Origin: Diplosphaera chodatii
Taxonomy: Eukaryota > Chlorophyta > Trebouxiophyceae > Prasiolales > Stichococcaceae
Length of the DNA: 64,000 nucleotides
Assembly (NCBI GenBank): GCA_032358165.1
Contig: JAALGY010000023.1
Coordinates: 248,001 to 312,000, forward strand
Direction of reading: 5' to 3'
The notes beneath the pieces are model-generated. The model did no database searches. It was not told the DNA's origin and was given only the letters and a program-made list of their open reading frames with translations. Shown in pieces: positions 13,300 to 26,438 of this stretch; within the stretch, counting starts at the first letter, position 1; the number at the start of each line of letters is the position of its first letter. The position numbers and the translations under genes were made by a program.

Positions 13300-14055
13300 T
13301 GCTGAACGCTCGTTGCTATTATCTATAAACCAGGTCCGGGGCCTCGGCCTCTGCAGCGACGGGATGGCGGCGGGCAGGCGCACAGCGGTGGGCGGCTCGT
13401 CAGGCAAAACGGCGGCATTGCTGGAACAGCAGTGGGGGGCCCAGGGAACGAGTCAGATCATTGTTGATAGCTGATTGTTTGGTGGCTGGAAACTGTAAAG
13501 TGTGATGCTGAGCCTCGTGCTGCAGTATGATATCGGGCGGGGAGCTTCAGACAGACAGGAAGCCGGGTAATTTTACACGAGTTACGCAACGGGAAACTTC
13601 CCAAAGCCCTGCCAACGCGTAAACATAAGTGGACTTTTCCCTGGCATACTGAGGATTCTTCTAACTGACGGAGTCTGATGGTATCAAACGACGAAGACAA
13701 AGCTGAAAACCACACAAGCCGCCCGCCTAAAGATGCCTGCACACCACCTGCCACGCTCACTGGTCTTTATGAAAAGCAATATGCTGGGCGGCAGAAGTCA
13801 AGCGCACATGTCTCTGCACATGCTGTCGCAGCAAACCACATGCAAGCTGATTGCATGATGCTTGTATAGTCCTGCAGTGGAGCAGTGCAGTGGCCCCATC
13901 GCCTGTGTTCTTCTCAGACTGCCCGCAGCTGATCAGCATGTGCAGTTGGCGCTGGTCATGATCTGCCATGATCTGCCACCATTCGCTGCTCCGGCACGAG
14001 CAGCACACTCGCACTGAGCAGTGGACCGACATATCTACAAACCTCCGCCATCTCT
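13300..14055. other. Spacer between genes A and B
   Basis: Holds the promoter side of gene A and the 3' end of gene B, with a TGTAA poly(A) signal for B at 13573-13577 (TTACA on the plus strand). A 100-codon minus-strand open frame at 13458-13760 has no recognisable content or splice partners. Confidence 0.45.
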
Positions 14056-15751
14056 CTACACCTTCGATGCCAGTCTACATCCGCCATCACAGCAGGCGCC
14101 GCCATGCGAGCACCCTCTGCTGCAGGGGGGCCCGCAGCTGCCGGCGGCCTCGCCGTCGTCCAGCTCGCCCGATGGCACGCTCGCGATGGCGCACACGAAT
14201 GTGCCGTCCGGTTGCCTGATGCGCTGCCCCGTCAGCACCGGGATGGGTGTCTCCGGCGCCTTGTCTGCCTTGCCGCCTGCAACTGTGACACACCCCAGCT
14301 TGGCAGGCTACAAACGACATTTTCCCGCAGACAGGCCTTGTCCATGCCCAAACCTGTACACCATGGCTCTGCACACAACCTGCGTGTGCTTTGGGGCGCG
14401 CAGCAGGCAGCAATGCTGCGCTGCAGCAGTGGAATCCCTGCCAGCACTATTTGGTTCGTCAAGGCAGGTTTGCAGGGCTCAGGGTGCACCTGGCTGCGCT
14501 GCGGCGTCGGGCGCCGGCGGCGCGCGCGACGACCCCCCGCACACCCGGACGAGCATGCAGCCTCCCACGGTGGCCACCAGCGCCAGGCACAGGAAGATGC
14601 CTGCGCACCAAACACATGTTCAGTTATGGATGCAAATGCTAGTGAACAGCAGTGCAGCGAACCAACAGTTGGTCATTTATGCATCTGCTGGAAGCGGAGC
14701 AATGCATGCTGGGTTGGCCAGTGATCAAGCCCAGCCTTGCACGAGCAGCACCCGTCACACCCGCCGAGCGCCCCGGACTTTGGTTGTGCCGACGGTGGCG
14801 CGGGCGACAGCAGCAGCAGTGGTGCGCACCTGCGAGAATGCCTCCTGAGCTGGAGAGGTTGCCGCCGCCATTGGCCGCGCCCGTGCTGCCATCACCGCTG
14901 CCGGCGAGCACGCTGCCGCCAGTCACCGACAGCAGCTCCCGGGTTCGCAGCTCTGCGGCCATCAGCCCCGAGTGTGTCATGGCTGCTTCTGGGTCATGTG
15001 AAGGTTGGCAGCACTCCAAGAGGCGCTTGGCATGTCGGGGACCAGCGGACGGGCTGCAGTGCATCCCCACGGCAACATGCAATACACAAGCCGAAGCTGT
15101 GCTCGCACTACTGATTCCAGGCAGCTGTGGTTGAAGGCCCACCACGGCTGCATGACCAACATTGACCCGCGCAGTGGGACATGTGATCTGCCGCACCTGT
15201 CAAAACGCGCCTTGGCGTCGCAGCACCCTCTGCTGAGGCCCAGCTCGCTGCTTGCAAGGAGGCAGCTAGCAGCCACCACGCCGTGCGTACCTGCGCGAAG
15301 CATGCAAGTGGCGAGTTTGTTGGCTCCGTGTGCCTGGTCGGATCTCAGGGGTACATCGTCAGTACGCTGCTGACGCTAGAAGCCACTTTGCGGCCGACGG
15401 CTGAGGTGACATGGGTGGTGGTCTGCACGGCAACCAAGCCTGCCAGGTTGATCAAGTATCTGCATGTTTCTGTGTTGGCGCTGGACGCCTCAGCGCCAGG
15501 ATCACACATGCTGCAGTACAACACACCAAGCTCGCTACCCGGGCTGAGCCCAACAGCGCAGTCTGGGAGCATTTGTCACAATTTCCACAGGACCCAAGAT
15601 GACCTTATGACTACACAACCGATGCTAGCCGTTCAGGACAGGACACCATCGCGCGGCCAGCCGCCCGATTACCCACACGCACGCAGGGTTGCCAGATGTT
15701 CACGAGAGGTGCAGGCCGCACCTGTGGTATACACGATGGCGGTAGCGCCAT
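14056..15751 (-). CDS. Gene B: single-pass membrane protein, tandem paralogue of gene A, 204 aa
   Basis: Five exons with the same phases as gene A: 15722-15751, 15197-15290, 14830-14988, 14490-14600, 14056-14276. The start MALPPSCIPQ joins the signal-peptide core TAWWLLAASLQAASWASA. Exon 3 is a Ser/Gly-rich ectodomain ending SSGGILAG, matching GAILAG in gene A. Exon 4 is the membrane span (IFLCLALVATVGGCMLVRVC). Exon 5 carries IPVLTGQRIRQPDGTFVCAI, the counterpart of the gene A motif, then a Cys-rich tail (about seven Cys in the last 30 residues) to TAG at 14056. The family is not one I recognise. Divergence is high outside the span and the PDG motif, so the duplication is not recent. The first exon is the least certain part. 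Confidence 0.6.
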
Positions 15752-17156
15752 GTCTTCCTTAGCTAAAATTTTCCAAGCGGTTGCTCACGGCTGCAGGTGC
15801 CGAGATCGCTGGTGTGCACCCAGCACCCCAGTGTACTGGCTTGTGTGTGAGCACCGGGCACTGGGCAACCAGCGCAGGGCGCCTGTTTGCAGCCGCGACG
15901 CTGCCAGGGGCTAGTGTTAGGCTTCAGTGACGATAATGTAGTGTGTTGGGACGGTGCAGCTGCCGGCGTTTGTGGTAGAGCGCAAGGTATGCGGGTCATA
16001 CTGACGTTCGGCAGCCTGGCAGCGGCCGGAAAGATCTGGGGCAAGGGGCATGACCAAAATACAACAACCTCCTACTAGCCCTGCAGGCCATGCAGTGCGG
16101 GCATCATGCTTGTGTGCCGTGCACGCAGCTGCACTTGAGAGTATGCTGCGCTTTAGCACGGTGGCACATAGTGTGTACACACCGGAATTTGATCTCTAGC
16201 ATCTGCAGCGCCACTCATGCCATGCAAAAGCCCTTGCAAAGTTGAAGATGTCATCACCCCGCCGCTGCTGGTGGTCGTTCCAAACCAACATGGTACTGCA
16301 TTATTCTGATAGTATACACTGATGAAGCGAGCAATGTCAAGCTGTTGGCAGTGCAGGGCGGGAGCGAGCACCGAAGCAAAATTGTTCACAGCCAGCGTGG
16401 CCATGCATGGTGTGTGAGCTTGAAGTACAACAAGGCGTGATGAACTTGATCCACCTGGGTTCGTAGGAGCTTGCAGCCATGCGGGGGTCTTGCGAAGCGA
16501 AACTGGGGCAGCAGGAGTGAAAAGCCCCCCTGTGGCTGTCCGACGCCACGTGGGCCACGCCAGCTGCATGCCACTGCGCAACAGTCGCCGCACAATGCAA
16601 CGCGCAGAGCTGTTGTGACTGCATTCGCCCACAAAATCTGAGTACCTCGGTAGATTGTTTGCTGCCACCAGTGGTACGCGCCACAGACAGATACGCTCCG
16701 TGACCTGGCACACTGGTGCTTTGAGCACGGATATCACCACGTCACAGGGCGTCAGCAGGGTCTCCTGCCACAGTTTGGCTCCTTAAAATGCGACACAGCA
16801 CTACCCAACAGTGTTGATCTCTGCTTTGACGCAAGTGCCAGGGGTTAGTTTATTGGGATGGCATGCATGGCATGGCTGCACGGGCCTTGAGGCGGCCTGC
16901 AGTGAGCGCTGTAAGCGTAAAACAAAGGCCATAGCAGAGGTGCTGATGATAGCACTCTGACGGCAATAATTGTGGCCGCAGCAAGCACAATGTCCCACCA
17001 TGTGGTAAATGCCCCTGATGCAGCCGCAGCCCATGCAATGTTGTTGCTCTTTGCAGCTATCACCCTGGATCATAGCCTCGGCAGGCGCACTGTGAGTAGG
17101 CGTGCTCATGCTAGCGTGTTGACCTGCAGGTGTGGAGTCCGTGACGGTGCGGCGCC
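15752..17156. other. Divergent intergenic region between genes B and C
   Basis: Genes B (minus) and C (plus) point away from each other, so this 1.4 kb should hold both promoters. It has lower GC than the flanking exons. The longest open frame (minus, 16153-16740) lacks a starting ATG and a recognisable motif. Confidence 0.45.
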
Positions 17157-19642
17157 ATGCAGCGCGCCTTCAGCCTGCTGCCGGCGTTGGCGCTGCTGCT
17201 TGTGGCGGCCTTTGCCAGCGTGTGCGGCGCGCAGGACACGCAGCCGTACTCCCCCGGGCGCGGCGGCACCGCCCTCACGCCGACCGCCCTAGCCGGCTTG
17301 GTGTGTGCTGGCGGCAGGCAACTGTTCTGCACGCTTTGCCCGTCTCCAGGACATTTTGATATCACCATCTTTTCAGCATCATGCTCCCATCTGGCGGCGT
17401 GCAATGGTCAGTGTGGTCGCGCTTCGCAGGCTGCGACTGAGCCTGCGCCGGCGCCGGATGCCGCACGGCCGGAGCCACCACCACCCGGAAACGACGACGG
17501 CAACGGACGGAACAACGGCCCGCCGCCGTACACGGTGCTGGCAGGTGGGGCCCTTGCGTCCAGACGCGCTCAGCCGCGAGACTGGCTGCGGAGTGCGAGC
17601 AAACCGAACCGTACTTGCAGTCCTGGCTGCAAATGCATGGCTGCGAGCTGCATGCACACCCCAAAGATGCCCAGCCTTGCACCTGCCTGCCTGCTGCCGA
17701 CCTTCTCCATCAACCCTGCCATGCACACTGCAGCCATCATCGTGGGCGCGGGCCTGTGCATCTCGGTCGTCGTGTGCCTGTGCGTGCGCCGGCTGGCGGT
17801 CATCACCCACTCCCGCCGCCTCGCCCAGGCCTCGGGTACCTTTGCCATCGGGGCCCCGCATGCACGGCCCAGAATAGTGCAGACACAAGCAGTTGTGCTC
17901 TGCTCCCTCCATACTGAGGTTTTTGAAGTGCACGTGCAGCATGTCCGAACGAAGAGGACATCGCATCCCAAGGACCTTGGCTGTGACCTGAGGTTGTGCT
18001 TCCAAGCTGCATGCACGACAGTCTCAGCAGATGAGACTCCGCCACCTTTGAGTCCCTCTGTTGCCTCCGCAGACGTGGCGGAGGTGCAGCGGCGGCGGAC
18101 GAGGCACGTGGCCATGACGGCCCTGGGGCGGTACTCTGTGAGCCAGGGTCACGACAAGCCGCTGGCGCCGGTGCACGTGGTTGTCATGCCCGACAATTCG
18201 CTCAGCTTCGGCGTCGAGCTGACGAAGACAGGTGAGATGATGGCACGTCGGCTTGAAACTCCGGCAAGAAGCAAGAACATGCGCGGCAGAAACAGTATGG
18301 GCAAGAAGTGCAGTGCGTGATGTATGTGAGGTGAGCTGGTCTGTGCAGGTGCGTCAATTGCTGCATCTGGTGATGCAGGGGAGTATGTGAGCAGCGACTT
18401 GGCGGTCCAAGGCCCCGCAGCCGAGGTCGTGGCCGCGGCGGGCGAGCTGAGCGGCAGGGGCGGCGGGGGCACCGTCTTTGCGGAGGAGGTGACCGGCGGC
18501 GGCGGCGGGGACGAGGGCAGCATCACCATCTCCCGCTTCAGGGTGCACCGGCCGCCGCCGCCGCCGGACCTGCTGCAGCAGGCAGCCGGCGGCCCAGGGG
18601 CAGCGCCATACCCCCGCGTAACCGCGGCATCCGAAGCAGAGTCGGCGGCGGCGGCTTCGGCAGCGGCTGCGGCGGCAACAGCGGCGGCGGCGGCGGCAGC
18701 GGCGGCTGCGGCGGCGCGGCAGACACCGGGGCAGCGCAGGGTGGCGGGGGCGTGGCAGCAGCTGTCGCGCGGCAGCAGCCGCATCATGTACGGCGCCGCC
18801 GGCGACCTGGGCACCTCAGCGCAGGTGACCACCCGGCAGACGGGGCACTTTGCATACCGTTTGCGTATGATTGGTAGCGCATGCCTTCAATCAGGCTTGG
18901 GGTGTAAACAGCGCTCAAGACATCCCAGGCCCGGCACACAATGCTGCGCTGAACCTGCCACACAGCGGCTTTTGGAGTTGCGGGCAGCATGTAGCGTCCC
19001 ACCCGGCCTGTCTCTATACTGTCCACACCCTGATGCCTGCAAACCCTGATCACTGTCCAGGCAGCGGCCCTGGAGCGGGCCAGCGGCAGGGGCCAGGGGA
19101 GGCCGGCCAGCAGGGAGCCACGCGGGGGCAGCGAAGCGCCCCTTGGCCGCATCAGCAGCCGCGAGCTGCGCCGCTCAGACAGCGGCGGCGGCGGCGGCGG
19201 CCTCCAAAGTGCAGGCGGGGGCGTCGGCAGCAGCGGCCAGCGTGGAGCGCCCGGCTCTACAGACGCCGGCATCGGCAGCGGCGGCAGCGGCGGCGGCGCC
19301 GGGCAGCACCTACAGGGTGGCAGCCCAGCACCCCTGCCTGGCAGCAGTCCCCCGCACGGTGACGACCGCAGGCACTCGGGCGGCACCGTTCTCGCCTCCC
19401 CGTTCGAGCCCGCCGCCGCCGCAGGGCCCGCATGGGCAGCTGCAGCGGCACGCGCTGCGGCAGCAGGCTCGCCGTCGCCGCACGCCAGCCGCCGCAGCCT
19501 GTCAGCGCCGTCCGCCGCCGACGCAGAGCAGCCGGAGCCGGCGCTGCAGCCCAGGCACAGCGGCGACCTGCGGCAACGGTACGGCTTGCCGGGCAGCGGC
19601 TATCCGGAGCCGCCTGCTGAGGCTCAGGAGGGGCCGCGCTGA
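17157..19642 (+). CDS. Gene C: larger single-pass membrane protein of the A-D family, 525 aa
   Basis: Six exons in consistent phase: 17157-17300, 17430-17544, 17734-17835, 18073-18231, 18349-18824, 19061-19642. The start MQRAFSLLPALALLLVAAFA is a clear signal peptide. A Pro-rich segment (PEPPPPGNDDGNGRNNG) ends YTVLA before the span exon (IIVGAGLCISVVVCLCV followed by RRL). The next exon has a basic stretch (QRRRTRHVAM) and PVHVVVMPDNSLSFGVEL, which aligns loosely with the PDG motif of A and B. The long C-terminal half is disordered, with Gly, Pro, a poly-Ala run and Ser/Arg, and ends at TGA. The last-exon frame was chosen because it alone is in phase and not Arg-rich nonsense. The inferred cytosolic tail of about 390 residues could bind partners. 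No domain is recognised. Confidence 0.65.
18640..18720 (+). repeat. GCG/GCA repeat coding for poly-alanine in gene C
   Basis: A run of GCG, GCA and GCT codons encodes about 27 residues that are almost all Ala. It is interrupted by single Ser and Thr codons, which suggests growth by slippage. Confidence 0.8.
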
Positions 19643-19746
19643 TTGAAGCACTGATATCGGCAACCCAGCATCGGAACACGCTGCCAGTTGGTATCAAGTA
19701 GGGCGTGCGCAGGGCTGTGCAACATCTGTGATGTGGTAGTAACAGT

Positions 19747-19751
19747 TGTAA
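19747..19751 (+). terminator. Poly(A) signal TGTAA of gene C
   Basis: TGTAA lies about 105 bases after the gene C stop codon, a normal distance for a green-algal 3' end. Confidence 0.5.
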
Positions 19752-19956
19752 TCCTGCAGCTAGGGTGCAGAGGATGTCCGGTATACATGTATACACGTGG
19801 GTCAAAATTCTCAGTATGGATATGAAGCCTGTGTTTTGGTGTACTGTACATGCACAAGCCTCACTGCTGTATCAGCGTGAGGCACTGTTTGCATGCTTAG
19901 CAACGACGATCAGATCATTGTGCGTATGGTTGAGACACTGCATTGCGCACATACAA

Positions 19957-19968
19957 TTACAGGTTACA
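19957..19968 (-). terminator. Double TGTAA poly(A) signal of the dioxygenase gene
   Basis: Two TTACA boxes two bases apart on the plus strand read as TGTAA twice on the minus strand, about 450 bases past the dioxygenase stop. The tail faces that of gene C. Confidence 0.4.
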
Positions 19969-20417
19969 GATGTCCGGCCCTCGAGCATTTGACAGGCGAA
20001 GCAACACCGCAGCACATACTGGTGATGTGACTTGAGCACCATGATGTGTCACCCACGTCAAGTCGGAACAACAACAGCATCAAAACACAGGAAATCAGAA
20101 ACCCTGCGCATTGCCGGTGCAAACCTTGCAATGGCAACTCACAGCCTGGCAAACAAGCATGTCCAACAAGCCTCGGTGCTCCTGTCAAAGCCAGGGCCCC
20201 TTGTTCGTACCGAAGTTCGGGTCAGTTCATGTCAGCGCGTAGCTGCGCCTCAGGTCCATGGGCGCTCCACCCCAATACATACCAATCATGCAGACCATGG
20301 CCTGCAGCCTGTGGCCACCTCAGCAGCACCACTCCAGCAGTGCCGCTGGAAAAGCTGTGGAGCAGAATCAGAGCAGAGTCATAGTTGGTTCCTGCGTCCA
20401 GTGCCCAGCCCAGCGGC

Positions 20418-23400
20418 TCACGCGACCTGCAGCGCCTGCTTGGCGCCATACTCCGCGTCCCGCCGCTTCATGAGCCACTGCCCCGCCGTGATCTGCAGCA
20501 CCGGCACCCAGTCTCACGTCAGCACCGTCTCAGCCTGCATCGGAGCTCCAGCTGCAATTCTTCAACGAGCTGCGCACGAGTGAGAGCGGTGCAGCTTGGC
20601 TGCGCTGTGGACGATGCCTGCTACCGGTGTGCTCAGGCCGCTGCCAGCAGCAGGTCAGCACACCAGCTAGAGCGTTTTAGGCCACATGCCACATGATGGT
20701 ACAGCACCCACAACGGCGCTGTAGCATGTGCGCACCGGCTCGAAGCCCTCGCCCGCGTCAGACCAGGACTCTCCAGCTAAACCCTTCTTGACCAAGCAAA
20801 TCTTAGGGCAGTACCCACAGCAAGGCTTTTGTAAAAGGGTTTTATCTGTATTCCTCTGTTCTGCGCTCACCGGCTCGAAGCCCTCGCCGGCGTCGCAGCC
20901 GGGCAGCGGCGCGACGACGGCGTCCCAGTTGGGCGCGCAGAAGAAGGGGCTGCTGTACCGCTCCCCCGCCGCGCGCTTCTCCACACGGTGCAGCGTGGAC
21001 CTGCGCCAGGGCAGCAGCGGCGCGTGTCAGACCGGCACCAGGAACTGTGCGGTGCAAGGGTGACGGATGACCGAGCCTGCTGCCGCTGTGGGTTCGTAAG
21101 CAGGGCGGTCGCGCATCGCGCACGCTGGTACCGTGTGATTGGCCCCGAGCACCGGCAAGGCCAGCACGGCGGGCTCAGCTCTCGCACTCCTTGTCTGATG
21201 CAGGGCACCCACAGCAGCGTGCATAGGTCTGTGCCTCATGTCACGCAACAACGAACACTAGCCCTGGACCAATCAGCCTTCCTGAGATCTGAGTGTAGTC
21301 ATGAAAGTGCCGCACTTGAAGCGGCCGCCAGACCAGCGGTCCAGCAGGTCGCCGACGTTGACGACGAAGGCGCCTGGCCGCGGCGCCACGTCGTGCCACG
21401 CCCCGCAGTGCCGGATCTGCAGCCCGGGCGTCGTGTCCGTCGCCAGCACCGTCAGCATGCCCCAGTCCGTGTGCGGCCCTGCAGCGGCAGGGGTTCAGGT
21501 GAGATGGGGGCGCCAGAATACTGGCCAAAACCCTGAAGACTTCACACGTGCAGCGAGCCTCTGGCAACGCAGGCCACTGCAAAAGTCACACCTGAGCCAT
21601 GTGGTGTGCAGCTGCTTGGGGCACATTTTCGGACTGTGCACAGGGCGTGCAGCTCCTAAAAATCGAAATCAAATTTCTGAATGAAGAGCAGGGCGTGGAC
21701 CCACCGACGCCGAAGATGCCGTCCTTGGCGCTGTGCTCGCCGGGCAGGTAGTGGATGACGCGCACGTTGGACGTCGCCGCGTCGAAGCTGCCGTCGAAGA
21801 ATGCCGCGTCCAGCCGCAGCCCCAGCGCGATCAGCCGCAGCAGCCTACATGAGGGTGGCACCGCTGTATTACAGGCAGCCCTCAAACATGGGCAAGTGCG
21901 CTCCACGGCAGGCGCCTTTCCTCCACGTTCCGGCTGATGCACAGCCAAGACGCTCCACATGCTGGGTCTGTATGACATACAAACAAAATCACTGGTGCAT
22001 CTCAAAACTGCTCGACGGTTGCAGACCTGTGAGCGACGCCGTCCATCGCAGCGTAGTATGCCTCGATGGCTGGCCGAAAGCCCGGCACTGCCGCTGAGTC
22101 TGGCCACCTGCACCAGGGTTCAGGCCTCCAGCCTCAAAGGTGCTGACCTTCTCAGGTACCAAGCCCTGACATGCGTGCTATCCACCAGAGTGCAGGCAAG
22201 TACATGTGGCAGGCAGCTGACCTATTGCTTCCGTGGAATGGCTTGTCGACGTGGTCAGTCTCAAAGCCCAGGTATGCGTTGTACGCCTCTTTTCTGTCAG
22301 CCTGCGCACCCATGCTGCCGCATTAGTCCATCAGCTGAGGCGCACAGACGGTCGTGCGAGCACGACTGTAGATGACGCAGACTGATGGCAAACCACCACT
22401 GCTGCGCACAACGCCGGCGGCACAAGCGCTACATCAGCGCACCTGCTTGAAGGGGTTCTTGGCCGTGCCCAGCCCCGGCGGGTGGTACCCCCTGTTGCTG
22501 CTGTCTGCCTATTACAAGTGCAAACATCATGCTCATGAGCATTGCAACGAGTATGCCAAGGTGTTGAGTGGACCATTGAAAATTTACACAAATTGCGGCC
22601 GCATCATGCAATGGCTGGATCTCAAGCCACGAGCCGCAGACGATGTGCAGCTGCTGGTTGGCGCATACATCAGCTGCCAACTGATCAACCTGTAATTTGA
22701 GCTTCTCCTGCAGCGGCTGCGCAAAGAACGCTGCACTCTCCCGAAACTGCTGCTCAAGCAGCTCATCCGGCACGCCGTGATTCGTGACTGCAGCCAGAAC
22801 GTAGCACATGCCTCATACGCGCACGGAATAGCACGACGAAGCCACACAAATGGGTTGGTTGCTGGCTGCGCAGGCGCTGACAGACGCCGTCAGACACTGT
22901 CCTGCAGATGGCAGACAACATCACACACGCCGCACCGTAGAAGAAGCCCACTTCCGAGGCCGCTGTGTACAGCTCTGCTGCAGCTGTCGCGTCGTCCCGT
23001 GCCAGATCGACAACGGGCACCTGCATGCAGTCTAGGTGTCGCCTACCCACAGCAGAATAAGGCATATCCATATCGGCGGATTGGCACACTGCGGCTGCCT
23101 CGACATGATGAAGAAGGCAAACATGAACTCGCAGCTGCGGTGCAGTGACGATGGTGCAGGCAATGGCGATTGCCGTGATACCGTGGTCAGTCCAGCTCAG
23201 GGATGCGCAACGGGATAAGTCGCAAAGTGCAGGCCTGGTGCCAGGTGGCACATTGCACGCAGCAGGCAGACGTATAGAGTGCTGATCTACACCTCAAAGT
23301 CGGCTGCCAGCTGCTGCATTGGCCGTGCTCCATCCGCTTTCAGGCGGGACGCCGGCGCACTGCACCAGGCGTCATCATCAAACGCCGGCAGCCGCGTCGC

Positions 23401-23463
23401 TTGCGCATAGCTAGTAGTGCCGATCGTCTGTGAATCGCTTGGCTTATCATCACCGCGCGGCAT
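20418..23463 (-). CDS. 2-oxoglutarate/Fe(II)-dependent dioxygenase (isopenicillin-N-synthase-like)
   Basis: About ten exons, start ATG at 23463 (MPRGDDKPSDSQT) and first exon 23293-23463. The N-terminal DIOX_N part reads VPVVDLARDD (exon 22936-23020), then VTNHGVPDELLEQQFRESA, then GYHPPGLGTAKNPFK. The catalytic half has GPHTDWGMLTVLATD with the HxD iron ligands, FVVNVGDLLDRWSGGRFK, then STLHRVEKRAAGERYSSPFF. That supplies the distal iron His (LHR) and the R-x-S type 2-oxoglutarate site (RYSSPFF). The end is FEP joined to ITAGQWLMKRRDAEY, stop TGA at 20418-20420. The fold and metal site are therefore complete. The substrate cannot be told: relatives act on flavonoids, gibberellins, thymine or other small molecules, and fungal and algal members are diverse. 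Confidence 0.88.
20727..20900 (-). repeat. Duplicated exon end with splice donor in the dioxygenase gene
   Basis: The exon end coding AGEGFEP with its GT donor (about 20868-20897) is repeated about 138 bases downstream in the gene's sense (about 20730-20760), again followed by GT. The two copies are nearly identical over about 30 bases. Splicing from the first donor to ITAGQW gives the conserved family sequence, so the second looks like a spare donor inside the intron. Confidence 0.75.
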
Positions 23464-24183
23464 GGTGGATACAAACGCACAACAGTTGCGGTAGGTACTC
23501 CCTGACGCAGGCGACTAGTCCAGCGGCACTGCAGGCAACAGGATCTCTCTGAATGTACGCGCTACCAGGTACCACGTCCAGCTGGGTTCAGGTGCAGTGC
23601 ACTACTGCAGAGGTGGTAAGGAGCAGTGCACATGCACTTGGCCTCCCAGCGGAGTTGTCACGTCAGCATTGCAAGGAGGATGCAAATTGCCAGGGGGTGT
23701 CAGCACAGGGCGGCACCACTGCGGCAGGGCGTGACGGTGCTCTCTCGTGTCCTTGTGCTCTTGCGCACGGAGCAAGCCAGACACTTGCATGAACAAGCAC
23801 ACAAGAAGCGCAGCGTCGCTGTTCTGCTCGGTCCGCTGCTTCAAGGCCGATCTGTATTCACACTAGAACATCTTGGGGTAGACAGACAATCTGCAAGCCT
23901 TGCAGCGCATCGCCAAACTCCAAACGCATACAGCTCGGTGTCACTCTGCTGTGCGACCGGCTTCACAACGAGTGGCGGCCCAGAGGTAGATGGATCTGGG
24001 CAGGATACAGGTGTGAACATGGCGCTTTACCGCGCTCATGCCTGTGTCGTCAGCATGCGCATTGTTTGTGCTTGCTCATGGATCGGTTGAATGACTCATG
24101 CTCTGGCAGCATAATTGTCACTCCCAATTTCGACGTCAACCACGAGCACCACTGCTTGAACCTGTGAACACGCATGCTACTCG
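23464..24183. promoter_or_regulatory. Divergent promoter region: dioxygenase / E2 enzyme
   Basis: A 720-base gap between the start codons of two genes that point away from each other. No motif can be named with confidence. Part of it could be a 5' untranslated exon of the E2 gene. Confidence 0.35.
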
Positions 24184-25725
<1,542 letters not shown>

Positions 25726-26438
25726 TGGCGTGACGGCCGCGCTTTGCAGCCGGAATGTGCCACCACATTGTATTGCGCACAAGTCGGCATGGGGAGTTGG
25801 TCAGGCGCCATGCACAGACGGTCACCTTTGTAGCTCAGCTTATATGTAGCTCAGCTCATGTCGGATAGCGCCTGCAGAACAGTTAGGTGAAGCCCAGTGT
25901 GGGATACAGTGTGCCATACACCCATGTAATGCCCCGGGGTTGCTGTCGTGTGCAGTGCACCATGCGACCAACCAGCTGTGACGATGCGGAAGCGATTAGT
26001 CAAGCGCAGATGAGATCCACATGCCTGCTGACAATTCTGCGCCGTCAGAAGGGCTGACGCCCTGGTAGCTTATATATTGCCTCGACCGTGACCGTCTTAG
26101 TCTTACATCCATCTTTTATAGCTTCACAGTGGCGTGTTGCCTGAAGTTAGCTTCGTTTCGTGCTCTTTCGCCACTCTCGTGAGCCGACGTCACTTCGCGG
26201 GCCTTCCCGCTGGCGCACACGCTTATTGGAGGCCGTATCACCGGCAGCAGTCGGCCTTGAGCCCCGCATCAGCACATCCCTATTCCTGTTTTTGGCACAG
26301 CGACCGTCGGCTGCGTCAATCATCCAGAGTTCCGGCCAGCCGCGGCAGCTGACGTCTTAGCAGGTGCAGGCCATTGTCTGATCTCAGCACCGCCTGGCAT
26401 GGCGTGCTACTGGCTCGCATCATTCAATCCAACATAGC
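25726..26438. other. Spacer between the E2 gene and gene D
   Basis: Contains a TGTAA poly(A) signal for the E2 gene at 25925-25929 and a TATATATT stretch near 26072 that could be the core promoter of gene D. A missing signal-peptide exon of gene D may hide here; none could be joined in phase. Confidence 0.4.

Noticed and set aside
16153..16740. 195-codon minus-strand open frame upstream of gene B
   Set aside because: It starts with GTG, not ATG, has no motif or splice-consistent neighbours, and gene B can be started from a short exon at 15722-15751 instead.
18149..18832. 227-codon minus-strand open frame
   Set aside because: Antisense to the poly-Ala and Gly-rich exon of gene C; it contains only low-complexity sequence.
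23462..23491. ATG on the plus strand overlapping the dioxygenase start, as first exon of the E2 gene (VDTNAQQLR would suit the family)
   Set aside because: The donor after it leaves a split codon that joins the E2 exon in the wrong frame and gives a stop within three codons.
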